64,000 nucleotides of DNA from Bordetella genomosp. 10 (GCF_002261225.1 NZ_NEVM01000001.1:1178001-1242000), one strand, 5' to 3'. Numbered from the stretch's first letter, positions 38,364 to 47,696 are shown. The notes: generated from the letters alone by a model not told the origin. Program-made: numbers and translations.

Positions 38364-39998
38364 ATGCTTCTATCGCTGCCTGCCACAATGACCACACTGT
38401 CGTCGCTGTCCTCGCTGGATTCCGTCACGCGCCTCGATGCCAATGCCGCCCTGGCGTCGCGCGTCACGGCCCAGCAGGACGCCGCGCCCGCGTCGACCGC
38501 CGTCATATTGGGACAGGCCAGCGATACGGTGCAGACCTACTCGGTGCGCAGCGTGACCTCCGCCGTCAGCACGGTATGGGAAAGCGACACATCCGATGCC
38601 GTCAGCGCCCTGATGGCCGCCAACAGCCGCGACGCGTCGCTGTCGGGCCGCTTCAACGGCCTGGGCGCGGCCCTGTTGAACAGCCTGGCCAGCGGCGGCG
38701 GCGCCTATTCGCAGTCCGCGTTGCAGACCAACACCGCCGGGCAATCCGACGCCGTGGCCGCCGCGGCCACGGCCATACGGCAGACGTCGCTGCATACGAA
38801 GGCCGACAACCAGATCACGCTGTCCGTCAAGACCGCGCGCGGGGTGCAGGTGACGATTACGCTGGGCAGCCAGCAGAACGGTCTCGCCGCCAGCATCCAG
38901 GTCGCCGACGGCGCAACCTTGAACGACGCGGAGCGCAAGGCGCTGGGCGCGCTGGCGGACAGTTTCCAGGATGCGGTCGACGGCTTGACGGCGGCGCCGC
39001 CCAAGCTCGCCCTGGGCGGCCTGACGCAGTTCGACGGTTCGGTGTTGTCCTCGGTCGACCTGCAGGCCAGCGTGCAGGCCGACGGCGGCGTCCAGACCCT
39101 GAGTTTCCACGCGGACGGCAAGGGCCGCAGCGTCGAGTTCGACGGGCCCGTGGGCACGGTGAAGGTGAATGTCGATATGTCCGACGCCCGCGTGTTCGGC
39201 AGCGATGACCAGCGCGCCGCCGCCGTCGCGAACTATCTGTCGGGCATCGACAGCGCCGGCCGCCGCGGCCATGGCGATAGCGATCTGGTGGACATGTTCA
39301 AGGACGCCTTCGCGCAGATGAACAGCAACTATGGCAGCGCGACCCAGCCCGATCCGCTGGACCGCCGCCGCATTGCATTGAGCGATACCGATCACGCGCT
39401 GACCTCGGGTCTGGCCGACTTCACGGCCTCGGTCAAGAAGACGGCGACTTCGCCCAACCCGCTGCGGCCGGAGGAACAGGACACCTTCTCCTACGAAGCC
39501 AACCAGCGGACGGAAATCGGCGGCAGGAGCATGCGCGACCGCACGATCAGCCAGGAACAGTACTCGCACCTGACGGCCAGCTACCACCAGCAGATCAGCC
39601 CGGACATTCCGATGAATCTGACGCTGGACCCGAATACGCAGAACTATTACTACACCCGCATCGACGATAGCGCGAGCACGCAGGTCGATCTGGGCTACAG
39701 CGACGGCAAGCTGGTGAACGCGACGGCGCAACGGTCGGCCAGCCAGACCACGCATACGCAGAAATTCATCGGCGGCAAGGTGACGGAAGACACCGTCACG
39801 CCGGACAGCGCCACGCAGGTGGAAAACCTGCTGGCCACGCTCAAGCAGGATCCCTCCGACGAGGAAAATCCCAGCGCGCTCGACCTGGCGCGCTGGCAGC
39901 AGACGATGACGGCCCTGCGGCAGCGGCTGATGCTTCAGGCTACGCCCTCCGTGCTGCGGGACCAGGCCGTCGGCCATGGCGTAACGACGCAAGAATAA
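38364..39998 (+). CDS. unrecognised 544-residue Ala/Ser/Thr/Gln-rich protein
   Basis: No family recognised. It is polar, low in Cys, with no signal peptide or membrane helix. The N-terminal 100 residues are rich in Ser, Thr, Ala and Val (SVTSAVSTVW, SDAVSALMAAN) like secreted T3SS or flagellar substrates. The middle is beta-rich (ITLSVKTARGVQVTITLGSQ), and the C-terminal half has DSASTQVDLGYSDGK followed by an acidic, then helical tail. It lies at the left end of the T3SS locus, so it may be a secreted substrate; that is inference. ATG at 38388 is an alternative start. Confidence 0.6.
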   Translation: MLLSLPATMTTLSSLSSLDSVTRLDANAALASRVTAQQDAAPASTAVILGQASDTVQTYSVRSVTSAVSTVWESDTSDAVSALMAANSRDASLSGRFNGLGAALLNSLASGGGAYSQSALQTNTAGQSDAVAAAATAIRQTSLHTKADNQITLSVKTARGVQVTITLGSQQNGLAASIQVADGATLNDAERKALGALADSFQDAVDGLTAAPPKLALGGLTQFDGSVLSSVDLQASVQADGGVQTLSFHADGKGRSVEFDGPVGTVKVNVDMSDARVFGSDDQRAAAVANYLSGIDSAGRRGHGDSDLVDMFKDAFAQMNSNYGSATQPDPLDRRRIALSDTDHALTSGLADFTASVKKTATSPNPLRPEEQDTFSYEANQRTEIGGRSMRDRTISQEQYSHLTASYHQQISPDIPMNLTLDPNTQNYYYTRIDDSASTQVDLGYSDGKLVNATAQRSASQTTHTQKFIGGKVTEDTVTPDSATQVENLLATLKQDPSDEENPSALDLARWQQTMTALRQRLMLQATPSVLRDQAVGHGVTTQE

Positions 39999-40256
39999 GA
40001 CTTTTCTTATTTTTGGCGCCGTACTCAGCAAATAGACTGCGGGCATCTCTTTTTACGTTTTGCGCAACCGTTTCATCGCGGCTGTTCGATCCGAGATGCT
40101 GTTCGCCGTGTTTCCTGCTGCCGGTCGTCGCGTTCCGCTCGCCTGTATCGCCGCTCACCTGCGTGAGCGGCTCCATCATGGCAGGGGGCTCTCGCGCGCC
40201 GGCCGCAATGTCGGCCACAACGGCATCCACCGCGATGCCGTTGCGCAGCCGAAGCC
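39999..40256 (+). promoter_or_regulatory. leader of the BTAD regulator gene, with hairpin
   Basis: 258 bases with no gene. GCCGCTCAC-CTGC-GTGAGCGGC (40150-40171) is a perfect 9-bp inverted repeat about 90 bases upstream of the regulator start. The A/T-rich start (40003-40060) could hold a promoter. Confidence 0.4.
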
Positions 40257-42425
40257 ATGTCCCCACTCCAAACCAAACCGATCGTCATCCAGTTGCTCGG
40301 CGGCTTTAGCATCCGGGTCGACGGCGTAGACCGCACCGAAGAAATCGGCTATTCCAAGCCCAAGCATCTGCTCGCGGTGCTGGCGCTGGCGCATGAACGC
40401 GTATGGTCCCGCGCCGCGTTGTCGGATCTGCTCTGGCCCCACGGCAATGGCGACGGCCGCGCCAATCTGCGCCAGGCCCTGTGCGTCCTGCGGCGCGTGC
40501 TGGCGCCGGCCGCTTCCGCCTTGCTGGCGACTTCCGGCACGGTGGCGCTGGACTTCCGCCTCGTCGAAGTCGACGCCATGGTGCTGCTGGGCATGGGCGA
40601 CTATGGGAGCACCCCGCTCAAGGACCGGCTCGTCTTCGACCGCGGCGATCTGCTCGAACATCTTCCGCCCGTGGCCGGCACGGGGCTGCATGCGTGGCGC
40701 ATAAGCTGGCAGTCGAGATTGGCGCAGGAGGTCTCGCGCTGCCGCCAGCAATACCTGCTCTCCCTGACGCGTCGCGGCGCCATCGACGAGGCGCTGGCCG
40801 GCGCCCGCAAATGGGTTTCGCTGCATCCCGGCGACGAGCTGGCGCATCGCAACCTGATCCGCCTGCTGCGCGATGCCGGCAGCCGCGAAGCCGCGCTGCG
40901 CGCCTATGAACACTGCGCGGCCGTCATGGGCGAATACTACGAAACCGAACCCTCGGCCGAAACCCGCGCGCTATTGCAAACGGGCGCGCCGGTCCGGGAG
41001 ACGCCGGCGGCGCCGGCCCATACGCAAGGGCCATGGGCGGCGGGCCCCGTCGCCATCCTGGCGCTGGCGGTCTCGCAGGACGACGACGGACGCAGCCGCT
41101 GCGCGGCCGACCGGTTGCAGAATACGCGCGAGCACCTGCTGCAATTGGTCAGCGGGCGCGGCGGCCTGGTTTCCGCGGGCGCCGACGGCAGCATCTCCGT
41201 CACCTTCGGCTATCCCGAATCCTGCGAATCGCCGGCGGACGTCGCGGCCCGCCTGGCCTGCGACCTGCGGCGCTTCGCGCCGCCCGCCAATGCCATCCTC
41301 GGCATGGGCATCCACGCCGATCTTGCCGCCCAGGAAGGCGACAGCGCGGATGGCGCGATCATGCTGATCGGCCAACGCGCCATCCGCCTGGCCTATCTCG
41401 CGGGCAAGGGCGAGACCCTGGTCAGCGACGCCGCCAACGCGCAATTGCATGACCGCTACGTCATCACCCCCGAGGAACGCTATGGCTTGCGGGTGGGCGT
41501 GCTGGATTGCGTGGCCGAGGCCCCGCCCGTGCATCGCATGTTCGGCCGCGCGGCGGAGTTCGACATTCTCGTCCGGCGCTGGTCGGAGATCGCCGCCACG
41601 GGGCGCGGCCGCACGCTGTTGCTGCACGGCGAACGCGGCGTCGGCAAGACCCTGCTCATGTCGGTGTTCAGCGAGTATGCGCGCCGTGCCGGCGGCGCGG
41701 TGCGCATGCTGGAGTGCCGCCAGGAGAATCGCCAGCGCTGCCTGCATCCCTTGTACGACTATCTCCTGCGCCACGTGCTGGATGCCGCCGGCCCGGCCGC
41801 GCTGGCCTTGTCCGAGGCGGACAAGGCCGTGGCGCGCCTGGTCGAATCCCTGGGCTATCGCGCGGGCCTGGACCGGCACACCAGCGCCAGCGTCCATGAA
41901 CAGGTCTTGCGCCCGGCGCCGCTGCGTCAGCGCAGCCAGCGCGGCGGCGCCGGTCCCACGGAAGGCGTGCTGCACGCCGTTACCGCCTTGCTGCTGCAGC
42001 GGGAGCGGGCGGGCCAGCCCTTGCTGCTGGTCATCGACAGCCTGCAATGGGCGGACGCCGCCACGCGCGAACTGACCGCGCGGCTGGCGCGGCTGGTGGA
42101 AACGGCTCCCGTCATGCTGATGCTGGTGGCGCGCGGGCCCTCGGCGGAACTGCCGGCGGCCATCGCCGTGCACGTCGAACCGCTGAGCTCGGCGGCGATG
42201 GTCGAACTGGTCAGCGCCCGCGCGCGCGGCAAGCGCCTGGCGCCCAAGATCCGGCGCCATATCGTCGAGGGCGCTTGCGGCATTCCCTGGCGCGCGGAAC
42301 AGATGGTCCGCGATTTTCCCCTCGATGGCGGCGAGGCGGACCTGGCGGCGCCGGACGCCTGCGATCCCGCCGACGGTGGCGCGGGCAACCGTTCGCGCGC
42401 CGTGTCCAGCCTGAACCTGGATTAG
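40257..42425 (+). CDS. BTAD transcriptional activator with cyclase-like and AAA ATPase domains
   Basis: 722 residues. The N-terminal OmpR-like winged helix (about 8-95: LLGGFSIRVDG, KHLLAVLALAHERVWSRAALSDLLWP) joins a helical BTAD domain (about 100-240), the SARP-type arrangement. Residues about 262-415 resemble a degenerate class III nucleotide cyclase (GGLVSAGADGSISVTFGYPES, LGMGIHADLAAQEGD). From about 430 an ATPase has Walker A GERGVGKT (458-465) and a Walker B-like LLLVIDSLQW. It probably switches on genes in response to a bound nucleotide or partner; control of the adjacent T3SS is inferred. It ends without the TPR tail common in such ATPases. Confidence 0.8.
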   Translation: MSPLQTKPIVIQLLGGFSIRVDGVDRTEEIGYSKPKHLLAVLALAHERVWSRAALSDLLWPHGNGDGRANLRQALCVLRRVLAPAASALLATSGTVALDFRLVEVDAMVLLGMGDYGSTPLKDRLVFDRGDLLEHLPPVAGTGLHAWRISWQSRLAQEVSRCRQQYLLSLTRRGAIDEALAGARKWVSLHPGDELAHRNLIRLLRDAGSREAALRAYEHCAAVMGEYYETEPSAETRALLQTGAPVRETPAAPAHTQGPWAAGPVAILALAVSQDDDGRSRCAADRLQNTREHLLQLVSGRGGLVSAGADGSISVTFGYPESCESPADVAARLACDLRRFAPPANAILGMGIHADLAAQEGDSADGAIMLIGQRAIRLAYLAGKGETLVSDAANAQLHDRYVITPEERYGLRVGVLDCVAEAPPVHRMFGRAAEFDILVRRWSEIAATGRGRTLLLHGERGVGKTLLMSVFSEYARRAGGAVRMLECRQENRQRCLHPLYDYLLRHVLDAAGPAALALSEADKAVARLVESLGYRAGLDRHTSASVHEQVLRPAPLRQRSQRGGAGPTEGVLHAVTALLLQRERAGQPLLLVIDSLQWADAATRELTARLARLVETAPVMLMLVARGPSAELPAAIAVHVEPLSSAAMVELVSARARGKRLAPKIRRHIVEGACGIPWRAEQMVRDFPLDGGEADLAAPDACDPADGGAGNRSRAVSSLNLD

Positions 42426-42553
42426 GGCCGCGCGGAAGGCGTGGAGGAGCGCATCCGGGAACTGGATGACAGGGGCCGGTTACTTACCCGCCATCTGAAT
42501 GGACCACGGCGCGGGGCTGGGTCCCGCTCTCTAACGCACCGTGGATCAATACT

Positions 42554-43069
42554 ATGGACGCATACAGCCTGATCGAATTGTTCGGAAAGGAAAGCTGCAT
42601 CAACCTCAGCCTGGGAGAATCGGGCACGGTCGATCTGGTATTCGAGAACGGCGTCACGCTGACGCTGGAACACGACGATCCCCAGGACGTGCTGCACTGT
42701 TATGCCGTGCTGGGCCGCATCCCCACGGACGAGGACAGGCGGCTCACGGTGTATGGCGATCTGCTCGAGGCGAATCTCTTCGGCCACGAGACCGACGGCG
42801 CCACCTTGGGCATCGACAAGCACACGGGCGAAGTCCTGCTGTCGTGGCGCCTGGAATTGCTGGACGCCAACGTCAGCCTGCTGCGCAACATCGTCCAGAA
42901 GATGGTCAACGTCGCCGTGGTCTGGCGCGAGTACCTGGGCACCGTGGACCGCGGCGACGCCAAGGCGCCGAAATTGTCGAGCGTGCCGGGCGACAAGGAG
43001 CCGCAGGTCGCCAGGGCGATGCCGCAGGGCTATGACGATCGTTCTCGCAGCGGAACCCTGCGCGTCTGA
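42554..43069 (+). CDS. class I type III secretion chaperone (CesT/Tir chaperone family)
   Basis: 171 residues. The first 130 match the compact alpha/beta CesT fold: LIELFGKESCINLSLGES, then strands TVDLVFENGVTLTLEH, LHCYAVLGRIP, AGE-like VLLSWRLELLDANVSLLRNIVQKMVNVAVVWREYL (positions about 95-130). Acidic overall, as usual. These dimers bind the N-terminal part of specific effectors and keep them export-ready. The last 40 residues are an unstructured extension. Chaperone genes usually sit next to their cargo, which points to the next one or two genes as effectors. Confidence 0.82.
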   Translation: MDAYSLIELFGKESCINLSLGESGTVDLVFENGVTLTLEHDDPQDVLHCYAVLGRIPTDEDRRLTVYGDLLEANLFGHETDGATLGIDKHTGEVLLSWRLELLDANVSLLRNIVQKMVNVAVVWREYLGTVDRGDAKAPKLSSVPGDKEPQVARAMPQGYDDRSRSGTLRV

Positions 43070-43117
43070 GACGGCGGCGCTCGAACTTTCCGGGCGGCCT
43101 GTCATCCGGGAGAATCT

Positions 43118-43978
43118 ATGACTGTCGTGGAACGGCCTGGCCAGGGCGCCATCGCGTACGCGGATGACGGGGCGGCACATGCCGCCGGCGGTCCGAACGA
43201 GGCCGCGCCTGCACGGCGGGCCTCCCTTGCCCGATCTTCACGCGCGTCGGCCGGGATCGGATCCTGGATTCGTTGCTGGTGCCCGGGAAGAAAGCCTCGC
43301 GCCGTCAGCGCCGAAGCCAGGCGCGCGCAGCGGCAGGAGAAAATAAGGGAAGCGTTCGAGGCGCTGTCGCATGTGCTGTCCACGCCGCCAGGCAAGCGAC
43401 GTGCCGCCGACATGAACCAGACGGCGGCCTCCATCGAGCGCCTGTTCAAGGAGGCAAGGCGCCTGGTGGCCTTGATCCCCGCGCTGGAGCCGGGCGACGA
43501 TATCGCGGCGGTGGCGGTCTTCGAAAAGGAAATCCTTCGATGCGCCGCCGCCTTGCCGCCCAAGCCGATTCACATCGACGCTGCGTATCGCCAGGCGCTG
43601 CTCGGGCGTTTGCAGCGTTGCAAGCATCTGCCGGCGGAGACCTTGCTCCTGATCCTGGACCGGGCCTTCAAACGTCCTGCGTGGATCCTTCAGGCGGAGC
43701 GCGAACTGGGATCGCAGGCCGGGAGCGCGATGCAGCGGATGGACGCCTGCCTTCGTCCGGAACAAGGCGGGGAGAAACTGCAGCGTGCGTTGGGCGGCAT
43801 TTTCCTGAGCCTGCCGGAGGAATCCCCCGATCCGCTGGGTGGACGCATGGGCATGTTCCTGGCGCTGAGCCGGCTGCCGCCGGGGATGTGGTTGCTGTAT
43901 CAGCGTTCCCTGCCGTTCGCGGTCGTCAACGAGGCGAGGCAGGCGCTTCCGCGTCATCCATGCCCGCGCCCGCCATGA
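43118..43978 (+). CDS. unrecognised protein downstream of a T3SS chaperone; effector candidate
   Basis: 286 residues, no recognised domain. The N-terminal 70 residues are Ala/Arg/Ser-rich and likely disordered. From about 72 it is mostly helical (EKIREAFEALSHVLS, IERLFKEARRLVALIPAL, YRQALLGRLQRCKHLP) and ends in PCPRPP. A good ribosome site (GGGAGA) precedes the ATG. It starts 48 bases after the chaperone gene and overlaps the next gene, so the three form one unit. The disordered N-terminus and the chaperone suggest a secreted effector; no catalytic motif is visible. Confidence 0.55.
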   Translation: MTVVERPGQGAIAYADDGAAHAAGGPNEAAPARRASLARSSRASAGIGSWIRCWCPGRKPRAVSAEARRAQRQEKIREAFEALSHVLSTPPGKRRAADMNQTAASIERLFKEARRLVALIPALEPGDDIAAVAVFEKEILRCAAALPPKPIHIDAAYRQALLGRLQRCKHLPAETLLLILDRAFKRPAWILQAERELGSQAGSAMQRMDACLRPEQGGEKLQRALGGIFLSLPEESPDPLGGRMGMFLALSRLPPGMWLLYQRSLPFAVVNEARQALPRHPCPRPP

Positions 43979-45975
43979 TAGGCGAGTCGCAATGGCGGCA
44001 GTATTGTGAGAGCTGGGAGAGCGAATACCGCCGGCGTGTCGCCGCGGTGGACGACGAGGTCGGAAATCTGCGCGCGGCGACGAGCCTGCCCGACGAGAAA
44101 GCCGGTATTCGCGCGCGTAAAGTCTCGCTGGCGTTGGGCCGTTTGGCGGCCCTGATACGGGTCGACTTTGCGGGAGACGGTCAGCGGTCAGGGGCAGGGG
44201 GGATAGTGCCCGACCCCGATCGGGATGGCGAAATCGCCGGCCGCTATGCGGGCATGGTCGACGCGGTGCGGGCCGCCGCGCGCACGCTGGGACTGGAGAC
44301 GGCTTCCGGCGCCGAGGAAACGGTTGCGACGCGTCGTGCGCGGCAAACGTCCGCGTTGCGTGCGATGTCGGACAAGGAGTTTGCCGGCATCGCGTCCGCG
44401 TGCGCGTCGAACGCGCTCGATGCCTTCGGCCTGCGCCCCGATGAGCGCGCCGTCGCTACTGAGCGCGAGCGCAGAGTGGCCGGGTTCGCGCAGGCGACGC
44501 TGGCGCCTTGCCTGGAGCGCCTGGTGAACGCATCGCCGGCAGCCGAGGCGCTTTCGGTGGCGCCGTCTGCGATGGCCGAACGCGTTGACGACATATCCGT
44601 ACACGACATCGGCGCGCGATTGCGCGAGGCGACCGATGCCTTACAAGCCGTGCTGGCGCTGTATTCGGCCTGCGACGGCAAGCTGGACGGGGCGGATGCC
44701 ACCGCTGCCTTTATTGAAGATATCGTGACGCGCACTTTGCCCGATCTGCGCATCGCGCCGGCGCGCGCGCAGGTGCTGGGCCGCCTGTGCGTGGCGCTGA
44801 GCGCCACGCAGGCCGCTCTGGCCAAAGGCGAACCCGGCTTTTCCGACGCCGGCGCCGGGGCCGACAGCCTCGACAAGCTGCTCGTCCGGGAAGACATGCT
44901 GCGCACCTTTGGCGATCGTCTCGACGGCCTGGACGCCTCGCCGGATGTCATCGGCGGGGCGTTCTTCGCGCTGATGCGCCGGACGTCGTTCGCTTCCATG
45001 CTTGCCGCTTATGTCTCGTCGGCCCCGCCGAGGCAGTCCATCGACGACGACGCCACGGGCACGATCCGCGCCATGCGGGACGAAGAAGCGCGGATCCTGT
45101 CGGACCCCGGCATCCGTGACGTGCTGCAAGGCGATTTCGGCCTGGAGGTCGCCGTCCTCGCGACGCCGGACGAGGACTCCGGGTATACGGTGATGGCGAG
45201 CGACGCCATGGGACGCCACGTGGAAGATCGGGATACGGGGCGGGCGATTGCCGTTCGGAAGATCTATAGGCAGGAGCTCTTGCTCAGGGATTTTCCCTTG
45301 CCTGGATATTCCGATGCCGCATTCACGGCGGAGCCGGGCAGCTATGCGGTAAGCGATGCCGTGAATGAACTGTACGTCGTGGATTACGCGCGCGGCTCGT
45401 GTTCCCTGTCGGTTCGCGGCCGCGCGCCCGATGGCGCCCTGGTGTCTTTCGAATCCGCGCCATCGCATGCGCCGGACGGCGGCGATGCGCCAGGCCCGGA
45501 CGCGCGCGTACAGGCTCGGGCCGCCGCCGTCGAGCAGGCCTTGGCGTGTTTGAGCCGGATCGTGGACGCCCAAGGGTTCTGGCAGATTACCTGCCTGTTG
45601 TCGCAAGCCGCCGACGCATCGATTTTCCGCGCCGAGGTGCGCGCGGACACGGGCACGCCGCTGCGCCTGTCCTCGGGCGAGCCGGTGATCGTCGGCGGGC
45701 GCGCCTATACCCATGCCGTCATCGAACAGAATCTCGACGACACCTTCGATATCAGCGTCTACCTGGCGTGGCCGTGGGTGAATGCCGCCAAGCCGGTGGG
45801 GACGGACGCGGATAGCGCCGCCGCCGTCATCGAACTGGATCCCGCGCTCAGCCGAAAAAGCGTGCGCTATGTCTGGCGGCTGCGTCCGGGCGGCGATGCC
45901 GTCGCGCGGCCCCTGCAACTGGCGGATTATCGATATCGCTTCGTCCCGGCCTTGCCCGCGCCGGAAAACGAATAG
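43960..45975 (+). CDS. unrecognised 671-residue protein in the chaperone operon; effector candidate
   Basis: No family recognised. It has no signal peptide or membrane helix. Residues 1-330 are helical and rich in Ala and Asp/Glu/Arg. From about 370 the sequence becomes beta-rich (LEVAVLATPDEDSGYTVMAS, NELYVVDYARGSCSLSVRG, YTHAVIEQNLDDTFDISVYLAWPW), suggesting a separate C-terminal domain. The start overlaps the previous gene by 19 bases; ATG at 43975 overlaps the previous stop as ATGA and is an equal choice. Upstream codons in the same frame are shadow coding. It is convergent with the response-regulator gene. A role as large effector or toxin is a guess from context. Confidence 0.6.
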   Translation: MPAPAMIGESQWRQYCESWESEYRRRVAAVDDEVGNLRAATSLPDEKAGIRARKVSLALGRLAALIRVDFAGDGQRSGAGGIVPDPDRDGEIAGRYAGMVDAVRAAARTLGLETASGAEETVATRRARQTSALRAMSDKEFAGIASACASNALDAFGLRPDERAVATERERRVAGFAQATLAPCLERLVNASPAAEALSVAPSAMAERVDDISVHDIGARLREATDALQAVLALYSACDGKLDGADATAAFIEDIVTRTLPDLRIAPARAQVLGRLCVALSATQAALAKGEPGFSDAGAGADSLDKLLVREDMLRTFGDRLDGLDASPDVIGGAFFALMRRTSFASMLAAYVSSAPPRQSIDDDATGTIRAMRDEEARILSDPGIRDVLQGDFGLEVAVLATPDEDSGYTVMASDAMGRHVEDRDTGRAIAVRKIYRQELLLRDFPLPGYSDAAFTAEPGSYAVSDAVNELYVVDYARGSCSLSVRGRAPDGALVSFESAPSHAPDGGDAPGPDARVQARAAAVEQALACLSRIVDAQGFWQITCLLSQAADASIFRAEVRADTGTPLRLSSGEPVIVGGRAYTHAVIEQNLDDTFDISVYLAWPWVNAAKPVGTDADSAAAVIELDPALSRKSVRYVWRLRPGGDAVARPLQLADYRYRFVPALPAPENE

Positions 45976-45996
45976 CCGCGGCGGACGCCCGGCGCA

Positions 45997-46635
45997 TCAG
46001 AGCAAGCCGAGATCCTTGGCGTATGCGATCAGTTCGGCATCGTTGCGCGCGGCGAGCTTGCGCATGGCGTCCTGCTTCTGGCGGCTGGTGGTCTTGGCGC
46101 TCAATCCCAGGATCTGGGCGATCTGGTTATTGGTATGCCCACTGGCGAAAAGGCGCACGACCTCCATTTCGCGGGGCGACAAGGCGGTGCGCGCGGTCAA
46201 TTGCGACTGGGCCACGCCCAGGGCCGCGAACTCATTGCGTATGCTTTCCGTGAAATAGGACAGGCCGGACGCCGCACGCTGAATGGCGGTGCTGATTTCC
46301 TTGATTGCCGCGCTTTTTTCGACGAGCGCGAGCGCGCCGGCCTGCAGGGCAGGGCCGATCATGGTCGGCGTCGCGATCTTGGTCAGCACCACTACATGAA
46401 CGTGCGGGTGCTGCGCCCGCAACTGCTGCAACATGGCCAGCCCGTCCGGCTGCGTGCCGCCCGGCATGGAGAAGTCGGTGACAACCACGTCGCAGGGCGT
46501 CTGGGCCAGACAGGCGAACAGGCCGTCCGGGCTGTCGGCGGAGCCGACGACGCGGATATCCGGCGACGTCGCCAGCGCATTCTTTATTCCCAGCAACACA
46601 ATGGGGTGATCATCGGCCAGTACGACGCGGATCAT
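45997..46635 (-). CDS. RcsB/NarL-type response regulator
   Basis: 212 residues. The receiver domain has the acidic pair D8-D9, phospho-acceptor D54 in VVTDFSMPGG, a Thr in VVLTK and the conserved Lys in LVEKSA, so it should be phosphorylatable. The C-terminal LuxR-type HTH (LSPREMEVVRLFASGHTNNQIAQILG) follows from about 150. The ADDHPIVLLGI and SMPGG features resemble RcsB. No histidine kinase is present in the window. It is convergent with the effector-candidate gene and precedes two other orphan regulators, so a role in controlling this locus is likely but unproven. Confidence 0.9.
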   Translation of the reverse strand: MIRVVLADDHPIVLLGIKNALATSPDIRVVGSADSPDGLFACLAQTPCDVVVTDFSMPGGTQPDGLAMLQQLRAQHPHVHVVVLTKIATPTMIGPALQAGALALVEKSAAIKEISTAIQRAASGLSYFTESIRNEFAALGVAQSQLTARTALSPREMEVVRLFASGHTNNQIAQILGLSAKTTSRQKQDAMRKLAARNDAELIAYAKDLGLL

Positions 46636-46820
46636 GTTGACAACTCCATCCTAAGCTCAAGCAAGTCTGCTGGCCCGGACGGATATCGATCCGGTAATGA
46701 CAGCGGACATTCATCGGCGCGCGGGCCTGATCGGCTTGCCGGCGCGTGGGCGGTTTGACCTTCTGATTGCCTGAATCGTTCCCGGCGCAAAGCGATGCGT
46801 TCCGACACGGGGGAGCGGAA

Positions 46821-47696
46821 TCAAATTTCCGTATAGGTTCCCGCTCGCATTTCTTCTTTCACTTGATTGCGGTACGTCGTGGGCGTAATGCCGGCATGGC
46901 GCCGGAATGCTACCGTGAAATTGCAGACGCTGGGGAAGCCCACGTGCCGCGCAATGGCGTGCACCGGCATGCCGGTGCGGGCAAGCAGGCGGCGCGCGGC
47001 GGCCATCTTCTTATCGAAAATGAATTTATGCGCGGACTTCCCCGTTCTCGATTTGAAGATGGAAGAGAGTTTTCTTTCGTGCGTTCCGACGCGGTGCGCC
47101 AGTTGACGGACGGTGTGAATACTGCCGACGTCGGCCTGGATCGCATCCAGGGCATTGCGCAGCAGAATATCTTCCTGCGAGGCATTATCGGGAAGCGGCG
47201 CCGTTCCGATTGTTTCCGGCAGGGCCGCGGTCGTCCGCAGGTGCACGGAAATGCGCGCCAGGAGTTCTTCGGGATAGATGGGCTTGGCGACGCAATCGAC
47301 GGCGCCCACGGCGAAGGCCTCGGTGGACGCGCCGTTGACGCCGGGCTTGACCAGGAAAATGATGGGAATCGAATGGGTGTCCTGGGATTGCGTCAGCAGC
47401 CGCGCCATCATGAAGGCGTCCATCTGCTGCATATCGCCATCGAGCAGGACCATGTCCGGGCGCCAGGCCTGCGCCTGGTAGAAACCATGCCAGCCCGCCG
47501 CGAAAGAAACCCTGAACAACTGGTTGCGCAGCAGCGCCACCGCGTCGCCCAGCGGCGCTTCCTGGTCAGTGATGATCAATACGTGGGCTGGCTTTCGGTG
47601 GCGCGATGACATCTTCTTGATCGGGGCCGCGTTGCCGAACATGACCGAGGCATGTCCGGGAGCAGTCTCGGGCAGGGGTTGGGGGACAGCAGCCAT
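46821..47696 (-). CDS. response regulator with AraC-type DNA-binding domain (A)
   Basis: 291 residues from the ATG giving MAAVPQPLPET, preceded by CAGGAG. The receiver domain (about 36-155) keeps the phospho-site region MVLLDGDMQQMDA and the Lys in CVAKPI, but the usual acidic pair is reduced (IITDQE) and the Thr position is altered (FLVKPG), so phosphorylation is doubtful. The C-terminal AraC domain (about 190-285) has two HTH units ending in FTVAFRRHAGITPTTYR. It is similar in layout to the next gene. AraC-type activators often control T3SS genes (ExsA, HrpX). Confidence 0.85.
   Translation of the reverse strand: MAAVPQPLPETAPGHASVMFGNAAPIKKMSSRHRKPAHVLIITDQEAPLGDAVALLRNQLFRVSFAAGWHGFYQAQAWRPDMVLLDGDMQQMDAFMMARLLTQSQDTHSIPIIFLVKPGVNGASTEAFAVGAVDCVAKPIYPEELLARISVHLRTTAALPETIGTAPLPDNASQEDILLRNALDAIQADVGSIHTVRQLAHRVGTHERKLSSIFKSRTGKSAHKFIFDKKMAAARRLLARTGMPVHAIARHVGFPSVCNFTVAFRRHAGITPTTYRNQVKEEMRAGTYTEI

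Noticed and set aside
43273..43959. N-terminal extension of the 671-residue protein by 229 codons
   Set aside because: Overlaps a gene with a good ribosome site in another frame; the extension has Arg/Gly/Ala-rich shadow composition.
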